Origin: Xenopus tropicalis
Lineage: Eukaryota > Chordata > Amphibia > Anura > Pipidae
Length of the DNA stretch: 64,000 nucleotides
Direction of reading: 5' to 3'
Assembly (NCBI RefSeq): GCF_000004195.4
Contig: NC_030677.2
Span: forward strand, 197,197,372 to 197,261,371
In this document: positions 1 to 12,497 of the stretch, one piece after another
Numbering within the stretch: the first letter of the stretch is position 1
Layout of the letters: each line of letters starts with the position of its first letter
Made by a program: the position numbers and the translations under genes
The notes under the pieces: generated by a model
The model's input: the letters and a program-made list of their open reading frames with translations, nothing else
Databases searched by the model: none
Told to the model about the DNA's origin: nothing

Positions 1-325
1 CAATGTTTTAGGGGGGGTCCCTGCTCTAGCGCCAATGCAAAACATAACACCTGGCTACCAATGTCTGTCATGAGTCTGTCATTAAATACAGGTGCCACAG
101 TGCATAATGAAATCCTTAGGGTCACAATATGTCATAAAATGATTGGGGCCACCGTGTCTGTCTTCTGGTGCGCTTTGTGTATGTTATGCTTTTCAGGTAT
201 GGTTTGTAAAATGGACCTGTTTGGGGGGGGCGTGGCCATAAAGTGGGCGTGACCTAAAAAATGTTGCCACGCGCGGCAGACATTTTTGTCCCTCCTTCTG
301 CTTTTCAAATGTAGGGAGGTATGGT
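1..325 (+). repeat. Fragment of a CATACC-terminus DNA element
   Basis: The stretch GGCGTGGCCATAAAGTGGG through GTAGGGAGGTATGG resembles the right end of the complete element at 26862-27784 (GGGGCATGGCC... GTTGGGAGGTATG). The left end is off the window or lost. Nothing coding is seen. Confidence 0.5.
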
Positions 326-3300
326 TTATGTAGTTCTGCCATGCTGTCTATAAGCTGTGAAGAAGTTGTTACAATTTGTAACATCAATGATTTAGTCCCT
401 CCTCAATCTGCGAGGATTTAAAATGATGCAGATAGAGAAGAACTGTTTTACAGCTGCATTTTACCATATAATTTACTCATTTATTTATTTACTTTTTAAA
501 GCAACATATTTCAGTGATAAATATATTAGGAGTTTCTGTGGGGCTCTTTGACAAATTTTGGTTCTGAAGGCAGATTTCCCCTATAATGATCACTGTGGTT
601 CTCTCAGGATAAACCATGGTGGCCAAAATATTCTTTCCTGGCTGCCAACCCAGCGTGCCATAGCCTAACATATCCTAGTGATAGAATTACCCTTGGGGAC
701 TGCCATGACTGGGATACAGGGGGCACTTTAGTCAGGTATCTCATGGCATAGGAATCACTGAGGGACTTGAAAGTGCAATTGACTAGTCAGAATGGAGATG
801 GGGCTAATGGGAAAGTGAGCAGTGTTTGGCCATACCTGTGGAGTTTTGGTTTAATGGGATATGACTGAAGTGAATCACATGCATGGCTGTGGGAACTTGG
901 GCTATTTTTTGCACTGGGCCACAGTTCTACTTGCTGGCAGGGCCCACTATTCATGTACAAATAACTTCAAAACCACTAAAAATTTGTAATGAGTGTATAT
1001 TGGAAAGTTGCTTAAAGTTCTATTTTCTTTCACTATATAAAACCCATAAAACCCCTTTTATATCCCAGTATATCTCTATGTAGTATTACTACTTTTCTTT
1101 TCCTCTTGATGTTTCAAACTGAGATAACATACACACTCTTCTTCATCATTCATCCATGAGCTTTTCTGCCTTACAGACTTTATAGAGTATCCAACATTAC
1201 AGATCACCTTGACGGCTTCATTTGCAGAGACGCTCTGATTTATTTTTCTACGTTTCCCAGAAATTCATTTTGCTGACATGCTATGATGATTGCCGTGACA
1301 TTTCTCCAATATCACATGCTCTGACACATCTTGGCTTTAAATTTGACAGAACTCCAAAAGCACTGTGGGCAATAAAGACATGAATTCCCATTATGGAGCT
1401 TACTGATAGTAGCCTACCTTTAGCAGAACAGTTGGCTTAACCTTGTAAACTTTGGGTGCCAGTAGTGATCCCCTTAGCTATCTCCCCTGTACACTTGCAG
1501 CCATAGTGTCGGCCTGGGTGCCGGGGGCATACATGAGTATACATTTCCATGCCCAAAACCTCTCCCTGTGCAGATGCAATAGCTCCGGGTGCAGATGCAA
1601 TAGCTCCGGGTGCAGGCACAAGGAAAGGTTGGTGCCAACGTAGCGGCTGATCCTCGGCCTGTGTTTATCTGTATGAAGCAGGCCCATGATGTAAACTACC
1701 TGTCAGTTAGGCACCCACACATAATTAGCATGTATAAAATAAACATACAGTAAATTCATCTTTCATTTTTACAAAATGATAAAAATGAAGACAGAAAATG
1801 ACAGGTGTGCCATCTCACATTGGGGTTTTTGAGCCCACAGACAGCAATGAAGGTTTAGCTACTTGGATATTAGAGATATCACCCAGCCAGTTGTGCTTAG
1901 CAGCATATTTGTGCAATTTGGGCCAGTACTGTATAATTGGTTCTGGAGAGCCACTCATTAAGGCAACTAAACCAACAAATTGTTGTGTAATAGGTTTCTG
2001 TGCAAGTTCCCACATGCTGCAGCCTTATACATGAACTCATTACAATAATAATTCAATTTTATTACTACAGTATTATATTAATTGAGATATATATATTTTT
2101 TTCACATATAACTCATATATATATATATCATCACGTATAACTCATGTAATGGTGTCAACTTATATAATATAGAAAATGGTACCCCTTGTATAAAATATGA
2201 AGATATTGCCTTGTAGAAGTCACCTTGGTCCATGACCTTCCTTAGCCCATGGCCTGGTGCATTTACACTATTTCTGGTAATGCCATAGCATATCTGAGCA
2301 CACTTCTATATGCTGCAGCCATACCCCATTCTGCATCTACTATGTTCCTTGCCACCATGGGTGGTTTAAATAATCCTTTTTTTAATAAAAAAAAAAAAAA
2401 AGAAACCAATCGGATTGGTTAATTCATTCTGTATGTCCTACAAAGGGAAGAGAAGACAAACCCACAAATGTCATGAACTTGAACAAGAAGGCTTCCCTGC
2501 TTTGGGTTTGGTTTTCCTTCCTCTTGATGAACTTGTGGTGAGCCGACTTTGATCTCTTTTTATCCAAACTGACCTTTAAAGTAACAGACTACAATAAAAG
2601 GTATATAAGGGTTTACGTGTTGTGTGGGGCTCTTTAACAAATATTGGTTCAGAAGAAGGAGTTCCCATTTAAAAGATCCGAATATAAAAAACACAAACTA
2701 ATTAAAATGGGGAATGAAAAAGAAAAGAACACGACAATGTCAAATTATTCAAGGTTTTTACATTTTCAGAAGAATTTTTGTGTGCTTACAAATGAACCTC
2801 CCCCTAAAAAAAAACCTCTAAAACCACAAATTAAACAAAGATTGTACAGTTACAGGGCAGCTCCCATTGACTTCTACATGACCTCAACAGCTTTTAAATG
2901 GCGTATTTTAACATCTGCATTTTTCGCTGTTTTGAGGTATAATAAATTGTGAAAAAAAAACATTTTTACATGAAAAAAATTGTGTTTTTAGCGCAAAACA
3001 ATCATTTGTAAATCTGCCCCCAAGTGATACTTATACAACCTAAGTGCACACGTCAGTATTATATTAACCATCTGTCTGAAGGACAAGTGATTGGTTAAGC
3101 AGGGGCCTTCTGTTTGCATTCCAAGACAAGACATATATATTACCACAAGACAGTCAAATAGTCCCTGGAAGTGATTTCCGTAGGTTCAAGGGCATTTTGA
3201 CAGTATGTCACATAAACAGTGCTGGGAAAATCAATATATTCATTGGCTGGGTTTCATTTGCTTAATAGCTGTCCTTTCCCTTTGAGTAGAAGCCAGGCTC

Positions 3301-3340
3301 TGTGATACAGAACTTCTTTAAGGTTCCACACGTTGCTGTT
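326..3340. other. Intergenic DNA without a recognised gene
   Basis: Short frames here have no coding character. It contains a 21-bp direct repeat (two copies, about 1571-1611), TA-rich simple sequence near 2085-2130, and an A-run at about 2387-2401. A sequence with GGGGCTCTTT-ACAAAT-TTGGTTC occurs twice (about 528-575 and 2625-2665) and more loosely at 22068-22136, so it is an interspersed family. Confidence 0.5.
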
Positions 3341-3344
3341 ATGG

Positions 3345-3525
3345 AATACACTGGGGCTCATTAACACTGACCAAATGTACCCGTTATCAGTAACTCATAA
3401 AAACCAATCAGTGATTGGCTTTTTTTCAGTCAGCTGCAGGTAGAAAAATGAATGCAACAATGTGATTGGTTGCTATGGCTTACTGGCCATGGGCAAATTT
3501 GCCCACTTTTGATTAATAGCCAGTG
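3345..3525. repeat. MITE-like fragment with GGGGCTCATTAA terminus
   Basis: Begins GGGGCTCATTAACACTG and contains the paired phrases ACCAATCAGTGATTGGC and TGTGATTGGTTGCTATGG. Similar text recurs at about 59450-59660, ending in TTTATAAATGAGCCCC. Probably an old member of a DNA-transposon family; exact ends are unclear. The flanking 3526-4007 shows nothing recognisable. Confidence 0.4.
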
Positions 3526-4007
3526 ACTTTAAAATGGACCAACCTGCATAAAATCAGCACAACCGACTTCACCAGGAATAGCAACACAACAGAGTATGAA
3601 AAGCTTCTCTGTATGTTGCTTTGGACTATTAGGATGAGCCAAGGCCAGTTTTAGTGAAAGACATTGAGGATATCTGCTCTGGGCTAGAAAAACAAATACT
3701 TACCCTGGCAATAAGCATGGTAAACTATAAGCAACTGCTTGTAGATATTGCTGAGGTCAGTCTGTGTATGGCCACCTGGACTTTCTCAAGTTAGATTGTT
3801 TTTCCTTCAAGAAACCATGAGTAGGCAAAACAAAAGTGAGAACAGACAGTTCATTATAGCAGAATGACTCCTCTCTCTGTTCACTAGTACTTGTAATTCT
3901 TCCTTGATATGTTATTCTTTTTATTAATATACAGCGGTAATGATGGGATTATACTATCTCTAGGAGCAGTTATATGCATTATAGAAAATATTGCGGCCTT
4001 TTAGGAC

Positions 4008-4198
4008 GAAGACACACTGAGTAACTAGTAGCAGCTACTTTTTCACGGCTACAAAACCCCAGAAAATACCCTGCCATAGACAATAATGAGAATTGCCTCT
4101 GCTAAAACACACATAGAGACAATTATTAGTAACTGATCAGCATTATCTGTTTTAGTAGCCATGACAAGTAGCTGCTACTAGTAGCTCAGTGTGTCTTC
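4008..4198. mobile_element. Fold-back MITE (about 191 bp)
   Basis: Terminal inverted repeats of about 32 bp, GAAGACACACTGAG... at 4008-4039 and ...CTCAGTGTGTCTTC at 4167-4198, including the internal GTAGCAGCTAC / GTAGCTGCTAC. The centre is AT-rich. It has no coding capacity. The superfamily was not assigned because target-site duplications are unclear. Confidence 0.65.
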
Positions 4199-4500
4199 AC
4201 TCTTATTGCCAACAATAATGGGAAGCTCCAGCCATGGATCACATGGCAAAAACCATTACAGTCACTGTGATGAAAAGCTGGAGATTCTATTTTTGGTTTC
4301 TTTTGGATACTATCTTAAGTTAAGAATAGTAATATGGACTCGGAGGCCTAAGGCTGTAAGTAATATAATAAATGGGCCCAAGTGTTCTACTTCTCTACCA
4401 ACCCATAGCAACCAATGAGCAAGCATGTAGTAGTCAGCTGTTTGAAAATAAACATGATTGGTTGTTTTGGGTTACTAGGTGTTGGCTTACTTAAAGACAT

Positions 4501-4652
4501 TTATAGGGTGACCAGATCACTTGAAAGTTCAGGGACATGTCTAAAAAATCCAGTTAGCAGGGTTGAACTGATTGCAGGTTATTTTAAATGCCCTGCAATA
4601 TGTATTTATTAGACATGCCCCTAAATGTTTTTGTGATCTGGTCATTTATCCT
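4501..4652. mobile_element. Short inverted-repeat element
   Basis: Ends TTATAGGGTGACCAGATCAC and GTGATCTGGTCATTTATCC form imperfect terminal inverted repeats, with internal GGGACATGTCTAA matched by TTAGACATGCCCC. It is a non-coding, fold-back MITE-like unit. Confidence 0.55.
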
Positions 4653-4841
4653 ACTCATTTATATCGGCACTTCCATATTGTTGAGCTTGGCTCTGCTAAG
4701 TTTTTTCTGCCTCCCACTCTGAATCCAGTGCTGCTGTGCCAATTACCCAGGGGGATCCCTGGAGCTACTGCCATCTTCTGACCAGGTTGGTAGCTCAATG
4801 GTTACCATTGTGCCCAGTGCCAATAGGCCCAGTGTGCTTGT

Positions 4842-5171
4842 ACAGGTATGGAACCCGTTATCCAGAATGCTTGGGACCTGGGGTATTTCGGATAAGGGGT
4901 CTTTCTGTAATTCGGATCTCCTACTTTAAGCCTGCTAAAAAATCAATAAAACATTAATTAAACCCAATAGGATTGTTTTGCATCCAATAAGGATTAATTA
5001 TATCTTAGTTGGGATCAGTTACAAGGTACAGTTTTATTACTACAGAGAAAAAGGAAATCAGTTTTAAAATTCTGAATTATTTGATTAAAATGGTGTCTAT
5101 GGGAGACGGGCTTTCCGTAATTCGGAGCTTTCTGGATAACGGGTTTCCAGATAAGGGATCCCACACCTGTA
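4842..5171 (+). mobile_element. 113-bp-repeat element family, version without tandem amplification
   Basis: Begins ACAGGTATGGAACCCGTTAT and ends AAGGGATCCCACACCTGTA, imperfect inverted ends shared with the longer arrays. The internal text (CCCAATAGGATTGTTTTG, TATCTTAGTTGGGATC) corresponds to about one repeat unit in the orientation opposite to the arrays at 13 and 28 kb. It shows the family before amplification, or after collapse. Confidence 0.7.
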
Positions 5172-5358
5172 CCAAAACAATTGGTTGTGGACATCACTCT
5201 GAAAATGATGCGGCATTGTGGGACAAAAATGGCGGTTTCACTAGGAATTGCACTCTGCTCACTGCATTTCAGTAAATAGCACAAGTACAAAACAGAGAAA
5301 ATGTAGTGCCAACAGCTTTTCCGCACTATATTACATTATACATTCATTAATACACTAA

Positions 5359-8300
5359 GGGGCTGGTTTATCAAAGTCCAAATTTTGGATCTTAAAAAGT
5401 ACGATTGCAAAAAATTCGTATTAAATACGATAATTTCTGATGTGCGTTAATTGCGTGAAAAATTGTATCGTGGTCATATGAAAATACTGTGGTACGATCC
5501 GACCCGGCCCAAGGAAAGTCTCCCATAGGGCTCAATGGCACTCTGCAGCTCCAACCTGGCCCAAGGAAAGTCTCCCATAGGGCTCAATGGCACTCTGCAG
5601 CTCCCATAGGGCTCAATGGCACTCTGCAGCTCCAACCCGGCCCAAGGAAAGCCTCCCATAGGGCTCAATGGCACTCTGCAGCTCCAACCTGGCCCAAGGA
5701 AAGTCTCCCATAGGGCTCAATGGCACTCTGCAGCTCCAACCTGGGCCAAGGAAAGCCTCCCATAGGGCTCAATGGCACTCTGCAGCTCCAACCCGGCCCA
5801 AGGAAAGCCTCCCATAGGGCTCAATGGCACTCTGCAGCTCCAACCTGGCCCAAGGAAAGTCTCCCATAGGGCTCAATGGCACTCTGCAGCTCCAACCCGG
5901 CCCAAGGAAAGCCTCCCATAGGGCTCAATGGCACTCTGCAGCTCCAACCCGGCCCAAGGAAAGCCTCCCATAGGGCTCAATGGCACTCTGCAGCTCCAAC
6001 CTGGCCCAAGGAAAGCCTCCCATAGGACTCAATGGCACTCTGTAGCTCCAACCCGGCCCAAGGAAAGCCTCCCATAGGGCTCAATGGCACTCTGCAGCTC
6101 CAACCCGGCCCAAGGAAAGTCTCCCATAGGGCTCAATGGCACTCTGCAGCTCCAACCCGGCCCAAGGAAAGTCTCCCATAGGGCTCAATGGCACTCTGCA
6201 GCTCCAACTCGGCCCAAGAAAAGTCTCCCATACGGCTCGATGGCACTCTGCAGCTCCAACCTGGCCCAAGGAAAGCCTCCCATAGGGCTCAATGGCACTC
6301 TGCAGCTCAAACCCGGCCCAAGGAAAGCCTCCCATAGGGCTCAATGGCACTCTGCAGCTCCAACCCGGCCCAAGGAAAGTCTCCCATAGGGCTCAATGGC
6401 ACGCTGCAGCTCCAACCCGGCCCAAGGAAAGTCTCCCATAGGGCTCAATGGCACTCTGCAGCTCCAACCCGGCCCAAGGAAAGTCTCCCCTAGGGCTCAA
6501 TGGCACGCTGCAGCTCCAACCCGGCCCAAGGAAAGTCTCCCCTAGGGCTCAATGGCACGCTGCAGCTCCAACCCGGCCCAAGGAAAGTCTCCCATAGGGC
6601 TCAATGGCACTCTGCAGCTGCAACCCGGCCCAAGGAAAGTCACCCATAGGGCTCAATGACACTCTGCAGCTCCAACCTGGCCCAAGGAAAGCCTCCCATA
6701 GGGCTCAATGGCACTCTGCAGCTCCAACCCAGCCCAAGGAAAGCCTCCCATAGGGCTCAATGGCACTCTGCAGCTCCAACCTGGCCCAAGGAAAGTCTCC
6801 CATAGGGCTCAATGGCACTCTGCAGCTCCAACCCGGCCCAAGGAAAGTCTCCCATAGGGCTCAATGGCACTCTGCAGCTCCAATCCGGCCCAAGGAAAGC
6901 CTCCCATAGGGCTCAATGGCACTCTGCAGCTCCAACCCGGCCCAAGGAAAGCCTCCCATAGGGCTCAATGGCACTCTGCAGCTCCAAGCCGGCCCAAGGA
7001 AAGTCTCCCATAGGGCTCAATGGCACTCTGCAGCTCCAACCCGGCCCAAGGAAAGTCTCCCATAGGGCTCAATGGCACTCTGCAGCTCCAACCCGGCCCA
7101 AGGAAAGTCTCCCATAGGGCTCAATGGCACTCTGCAGCTCCAACCTGGCCCAAGGAAAGTCTCCCATAGGGCTCAATGGCACTCTGCAGCTCCAACCTGG
7201 CCCAAGGGAAGTCTCCCATAGGACTCAATGGCACTCTGCAGCTCCAACCCGGCCCAAGGAAAGTCTCCCATAGGGCTCAATGGCACTCTGCAGCTCCAAC
7301 CCGGCCCAAGGAAAGTCTCCCATAGGGCTCAATGGCACTCTGCAGCTCCAACCCGGCCCAAGGAAAGTCTCCCATAGGACTCAATGGCACTCTGCAGCTC
7401 CAACCCGGCCCAAGGAAAGCCTCCCATAGGGCTCAATGGCACTCTGCAGCTCCAACCCGGCCCAAGGAAAGTCTCCCATAGGGCTCAATGGCACTCTGCA
7501 GCTCCAACCCAGCCCAAGGAAAGACTTCCATAGGGCTCAATGGCACTCTGCAGCTCCAACCCGGCCCAAGGAAAGTCTCCCATAGGGCTCAATGGCACTC
7601 TGCAGCTCCAACCCGGCCAAAGGAAAGTCTCCCATAGGGCTCGATGGCACTCTGCAGCTCCAACTCGGCCCAAGAAAAGTCTCCCATACGGCTCGATGGC
7701 ACTCTGCAGCTCCAACCTGGCCCAAGGAAAGCCTCCCATAGGGCTCAATGGCACTCTGCAGCTCCAACCCGGCCCAAGGAAAGCCTCCCATAGGGCTCAA
7801 TGGCACTCTGCAGCTCCAACCCGGCCCAAGGAAAGTCTCCCATAGGGCTCAATGGCACGCTGCAGCTCCAACCCGGCCCAAGGAAAGTCTCCCCTAGGGC
7901 TCAATGGCACTCTGCAGCTCCAACCCGGCCCAAGGAAAGTCTCCCCTAGGGCTCAATGGCACGCTGCAGCTCCAACCCGGCCCAAGGAAAGTCTCCCATA
8001 GGGCTCAATGGCACTCTGCAGCTGCAACCCGGCCCAAGGAAAGTCACCCATAGGGCTCAATGACACTCTGCAGCTCCAACCTGGCCCAAGGAAAGCCTCC
8101 CATAGGGCTCAATGGCACTCTGCAGCTCCAACCCGGCCCAAGGAAAGCCTCCCATAGGGCTCAATGGCACTCTGCAGCTCCAACCCGGCCCAAGGAAAGT
8201 CTCCCATAGGGCTCAATGGCACTCTGCAGCTCCAATCCGGCCCAAGGAAAGCCTCCCATAGGGCTCAATGGCACTCTGCAGCTCCAACCCGGCCCAAGGA

Positions 8301-11300
8301 AAGCCTCCCATAGGGCTCAATGGCACTCTGCAGCTCCAACCCGGCCCAAGGAAAGTCTCCCATAGGGCTCAATGGCACTCTGCAGCTCCAACCCGGCCCA
8401 AGGAAAGTCTCCCATAGGGCTCAATGGCACTCTGCAGCTCCAATCCGGCCCAAGGAAAGCCTCCCATAGGGCTCAATGGCACTCTGCAGCTCCAACCCGG
8501 CCCAAGGAAAGCCTCCCATAGGGCTCAATGGCACTCTGCAGCTCCAACCCGGCCCAAGGAAAGTCTCCCATAGGGCTCAATGGCACTCTGCAGCTCCAAC
8601 CTGGCCCAAGGAAAGTCTCCCATAGGGCTCAATGGCACTCTGCAGCTCCAACCCGGCCCAAGGAAAGTCTCCCATAGGGCTCAATGGCACTCTGCTGCTC
8701 CAATCCGGCCCAAGGAAAGCCTCCCATAGGGCTCAATGGCACTCTGCAGCTCCAACCCGGCCCAAGGAAAGCCTCCCATAGGGCTCAATGGCACTCTGCA
8801 GCTCCAACCCGGCCCAAGGAAAGTCTCCCATAGGGCTCAATGGCACTCTGCAGCTCCAACCCGGCCCAAGGAAAGTCTCCCATAGGGCTCAATGGCACTC
8901 TGCAGCTCCAACCCGGCCCAAGGAAAGTCTCCCATAGGGCTCAATGGCACTCTGCAGCTCCAACCCGGCCCAAGGAAAGTCTCCCATAGGGCTCAATGGC
9001 ACTCTGCAGCTCCAACCCGGCCCAAGGAAAGTCTCCCATAGGGCTCAATGGCACTCTGCAGCTCCAACCCGGCCCAAGGAAAGTCTCCCATAGGACTCAA
9101 TGGCACTCTGCAGCTCCAACCCGGCCCAAGGAAAGCCTCCCATAGGGCTCAATGGCACTCTGCAGCTCCAACCCGGCCCAAGGAAAGTCTCCCATAGGGC
9201 TCAATGGCACTCTGCAGCTCCAACCCAGCCCAAGGAAAGACTTCCATAGGGCTCAATGGCACTCTGCAGCTCCAACCCGGCCCAAGGAAAGTCTCCCATA
9301 GGGCTCAATGGCACTCTGCAGCTCCAACCCGGCCAAAGGAAAGTCTCCCATAGGGCTCGATGGCACTCTGCAGCTCCAACTCGGCCCAAGAAAAGTCTCC
9401 CATACGGCTCGATGGCACTCTGCAGCTCCAACCTGGCCCAAGGAAAGCCTCCCATAGGGCTCAATGGCACTCTGCAGCTCCAACCCGGCCCAAGGAAAGC
9501 CTCCCATAGGGCTCAATGGCACTCTGCAGCTCCAACCCGGCCCAAGGAAAGTCTCCCATAGGGCTCAATGGCACGCTGCAGCTCCAACCCGGCCCAAGGA
9601 AAGTCTCCCCTAGGGCTCAATGGCACTCTGCAGCTCCAACCCGGCCCAAGGAAAGTCTCCCCTAGGGCTCAATGGCACGCTGCAGCTCCAACCCGGCCCA
9701 AGGAAAGTCTCCCATAGGGCTCAATGGCACTCTGCAGCTGCAACCCGGCCCAAGGAAAGTCACCCATAGGGCTCAATGACACTCTGCAGCTCCAACCTGG
9801 CCCAAGGAAAGCCTCCCATAGGGCTCAATGGCACTCTGCAGCTCCAACCCGGCCCAAGGAAAGCCTCCCATAGGGCTCAATGGCACTCTGCAGCTCCAAC
9901 CCGGCCCAAGGAAAGTCTCCCATAGGGCTCAATGGCACTCTGCAGCTCCAATCCGGCCCAAGGAAAGCCTCCCATAGGGCTCAATGGCACTCTGCAGCTC
10001 CAACCCGGCCCAAGGAAAGCCTCCCATAGGGCTCAATGGCACTCTGCAGCTCCAACCCGGCCCAAGGAAAGTCTCCCATAGGGCTCAATGGCACTCTGCA
10101 GCTCCAACCCGGCCCAAGGAAAGTCTCCCATAGGGCTCAATGGCACTCTGCAGCTCCAATCCGGCCCAAGGAAAGCCTCCCATAGGGCTCAATGGCACTC
10201 TGCAGCTCCAACCCGGCCCAAGGAAAGCCTCCCATAGGGCTCAATGGCACTCTGCAGCTCCAACCCGGCCCAAGGAAAGTCTCCCATAGGGCTCAATGGC
10301 ACTCTGCAGCTCCAACCTGGCCCAAGGAAAGTCTCCCATAGGGCTCAATGGCACTCTGCAGCTCCAACCCGGCCCAAGGAAAGTCTCCCATAGGGCTCAA
10401 TGGCACTCTGCTGCTCCAATCCGGCCCAAGGAAAGCCTCCCATAGGGCTCAATGGCACTCTGCAGCTCCAACCCGGCCCAAGGAAAGCCTCCCATAGGGC
10501 TCAATGGCACTCTGCAGCTCCAACCCGGCCCAAGGAAAGTCTCCCATAGGGCTCAATGGCACTCTGCAGCTCCAACCCGGCCCAAGGAAAGTCTCCCATA
10601 GGACTCAATGGCACTCTGCAGCTCCAACCCGGCCCAAGGAAAGTCTCCCATAGGGCTCAATGGCACTCTGCAGCTCCAACCCGGCCCAAGGAAAGTCTCC
10701 CATAGGGCTCAATGGCACTCTGCAGCTCCAACCCGGCCCAAGGAAAGTCTCCCATAGGGCTCAATGGCAATCTGCAGCTCCAACCCGGCCCAAGGAAAGT
10801 CTCCCATAGGGCTCAATGGCACTCTGCAGCTCCAACCCGGCCCAAGGAAAGTCTCCCATAGGGCTCAATGGCACTCTGCAGCTCCAACCCGGCCCAAGGA
10901 AAGTCTCCCATAGGACTCAATGGCACTCTGCAGCTCCAACCCGGCCCAAGGAAAGTCTCCCATAGGACTCAATGGCACTCTGCAGCTCCAACCCGGCCCA
11001 AGGAATGTCTCCCAAAGGGCTCAATGGCACTCTGCAGCTCCAACCCGGCCCAAGGAAAGTCTCCCATAGGGCTCAATGGCACTCTGCAGCTCCAACCCGG
11101 CCCAAGGAAAGTCTCCCATAGGGCTCAATGGCAATCTGCAGCTCCAACCCGGCCCAAGGAAAGTCTCCCATAGGGCTCAATGGCACTCTGCAGCTCCAAC
11201 CCGGCCCAAGGAAAGTCTCCCATAGGGCTCAATGGCACTCTGCAGCTCCAACCCGGCCCAAGGAAAGTCTCCCATAGGACTCATTGGCACTCTGCAGCTC

Positions 11301-11825
11301 CAACCCGGCCCAAGGAAAGTCTCCCATAGGGCTCAATGGCACTCTGCAGCTCCAACCCGGCCCAAGGAATGTCTCCCATAGGGCTCAATGGCACTCTGCA
11401 GCTCCAACCCGGCCCAAGGAAAGTCTCCCATAGGGCTCAATGGCACTCTGCAGCTCCAACCCGGCCCAAGGAAAGTCTCCCATAGGGCTCAATGGCACTC
11501 TGCAGCTCCAACCCGGCACAAGGAAAGCCTCCCATAGGGCTCAATGGCACTCTGCAGCTCCAACCCGGCCCAAGGGAAGTCTCCCATAGGGCTCAATGGC
11601 ACTCTGCAGCTCCAACCCGGCCCAAGGAAAGTCACGATACCGAAGCTTGAATGAATGTGAAACTTTCATACTCGGCATGACAAACTGTCACGCAGATTGT
11701 CGCAAAGTACGAAAAAGTTGCGCAAAATAACAAAAATATTGCAGAAAATGCGCAAAAGTTGTAAACTTTAGAAAAAATACGAACTTTTTATAATCGGACC
11801 TGTCGTACTCTAACAAATGTGCCCC
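5359..11825 (+). mobile_element. MITE-like element carrying a large 52-bp satellite array
   Basis: The left end GGGGCTGGTTTATCAAAGTC and right end AACAAATGTGCCCC are inverted termini, and AT-rich flanks with motifs such as TACGATC and ATTGCGTG surround the satellite. The left flank is clearly homologous to the reverse complement of the right flank of the copy at 31394-32416. The GGGGCACATTTATCAAAG-type terminus is common in Xenopus DNA transposons. Harbinger affinity is a guess, and no clean target-site duplication was found. It has no transposase. Confidence 0.7.
5501..11633 (+). repeat. 52-bp satellite array, about 118 copies
   Basis: The unit is exactly 52 bp, containing CCCATAGGGCTCAATGG, CACTCTGCAGCTCC (a PstI site in nearly every unit) and GGCCCAAGGAAAG. 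Divergence between copies is a few per cent. One truncated unit sits near 5600. Variant combinations recur at 1,456 bp (28 units) and 1,716 bp (33 units). Long open frames here arise because no frame of the unit contains a stop; they are not genes. Confidence 0.97.
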
Positions 11826-12299
11826 TTAGAGTGTAAGCTCTGTGGTGTAGGAATCTCCTTGTCTTTTACACTTAGTTCCTACTATTTAATATAACTGTAC
11901 TTTGCATTTACTTTGTTTTTATCTTTACATTTACTGTTCTGCTGTACATTGCTGCCCACATAAGCAGCGCCATAGAAATCCCATCGTACATACGGCGCAA
12001 ACAGAGCCAGTGAGGCAGCAATTCCTTATGCAGCGCAATGAGCAGCAGTCGCTAATCTGCTTGAATAAACCGAGGACCCAGTTTAACGCGACTTTCATAC
12101 AGATTAATCAGCAACTCCCCGCACCACACTGCAGCATGGCAAAGGGAGCTGGGAGTCGTAAAGCTGAAGCAGCTGAAGGGCCATCTGCACTCACACACAC
12201 AGTCCGAGTCCCTCCAGCCCCTCTGCAGCAGCTCAATGGAGACAAGAATGTTTTTGACGAGCATCTGACTCCAGCCCCACCCCTTCCCACCCATCTCTC
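11826..12299. other. Sequence upstream of the lifr promoter
   Basis: AT-rich up to about 11950, then increasingly CpG-rich. The longest + frame (from 11902) runs from AT-rich DNA through the promoter and exon 1 and shows no recognised domain, so I do not call it a gene. A bidirectional non-coding transcript is possible, as a LIFR antisense RNA is known in human, but nothing in the sequence demonstrates it. Confidence 0.45.
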
Positions 12300-12480
12300 T
12301 CTTAACCCCGCCCACACCAAGCGGGGGAGGAATGATTCACAGGCTAGCCACGCCCTCAGAATCCAACGGGGCGGGGATTGGGGCTGCGGTGATGTCACAA
12401 GGTCCCTGCTTGGGAGCTGTGGGAAGGGGAGAGAGTCGGCAGTGACTCACCCTGCTGCTGCTGGAGCGGACTGAGAGGCA
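12300..12480 (+). promoter_or_regulatory. lifr: Probable CpG-rich promoter of lifr
   Basis: GC- and CpG-rich DNA in an otherwise AT-rich neighbourhood, directly upstream of a strong splice donor and on the strand of the lifr exons. Visible motifs are a GC box (GGGGCGGGG, 12368-12376) overlapping an inverted CCAAT (ATTGG, about 12377-12381), a CRE-like TGATGTCA (12390-12397) and a consensus AP-1 site TGACTCA (12443-12449). No TATA box is evident, as expected of a CpG-island promoter. Use of these motifs is inferred. The CpG-rich zone extends to roughly 12130-12700. Confidence 0.6.
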
Positions 12481-12497
12481 AACTTAACCCGGGCAAG
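12400..12497 (+). other. lifr: Probable non-coding exon 1 (5'UTR) of lifr; start uncertain
   Basis: The sequence CAAG/GTACGTGAG at 12494-12502 is a near-consensus donor just 3' of the promoter motifs. There is no convincing start codon before it, matching the known mammalian arrangement in which LIFR exon 1 is untranslated and the ATG lies in exon 2. The transcription start cannot be read from sequence, so the left end is nominal. Splicing to the acceptor at 40257-40258 would make intron 1 27,761 bp. Alternative first exons elsewhere in intron 1 are not excluded. Confidence 0.5.

Noticed and set aside
5489..11173. Many open frames of 60-101 codons on both strands in the 52-bp array
   Set aside because: They follow from a stop-poor 52-bp repeat read in all frames (156-bp reading period). 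There is no independent coding signal.
5501..11633. CRISPR-like regular array
   Set aside because: Units are contiguous with no variable spacers, and the genome is a vertebrate nuclear one.
11902..12474. 190-codon + strand open frame over the CpG-rich region
   Set aside because: GC-rich DNA has few stops. The frame crosses promoter motifs and the probable exon 1, and shows no recognisable domain.
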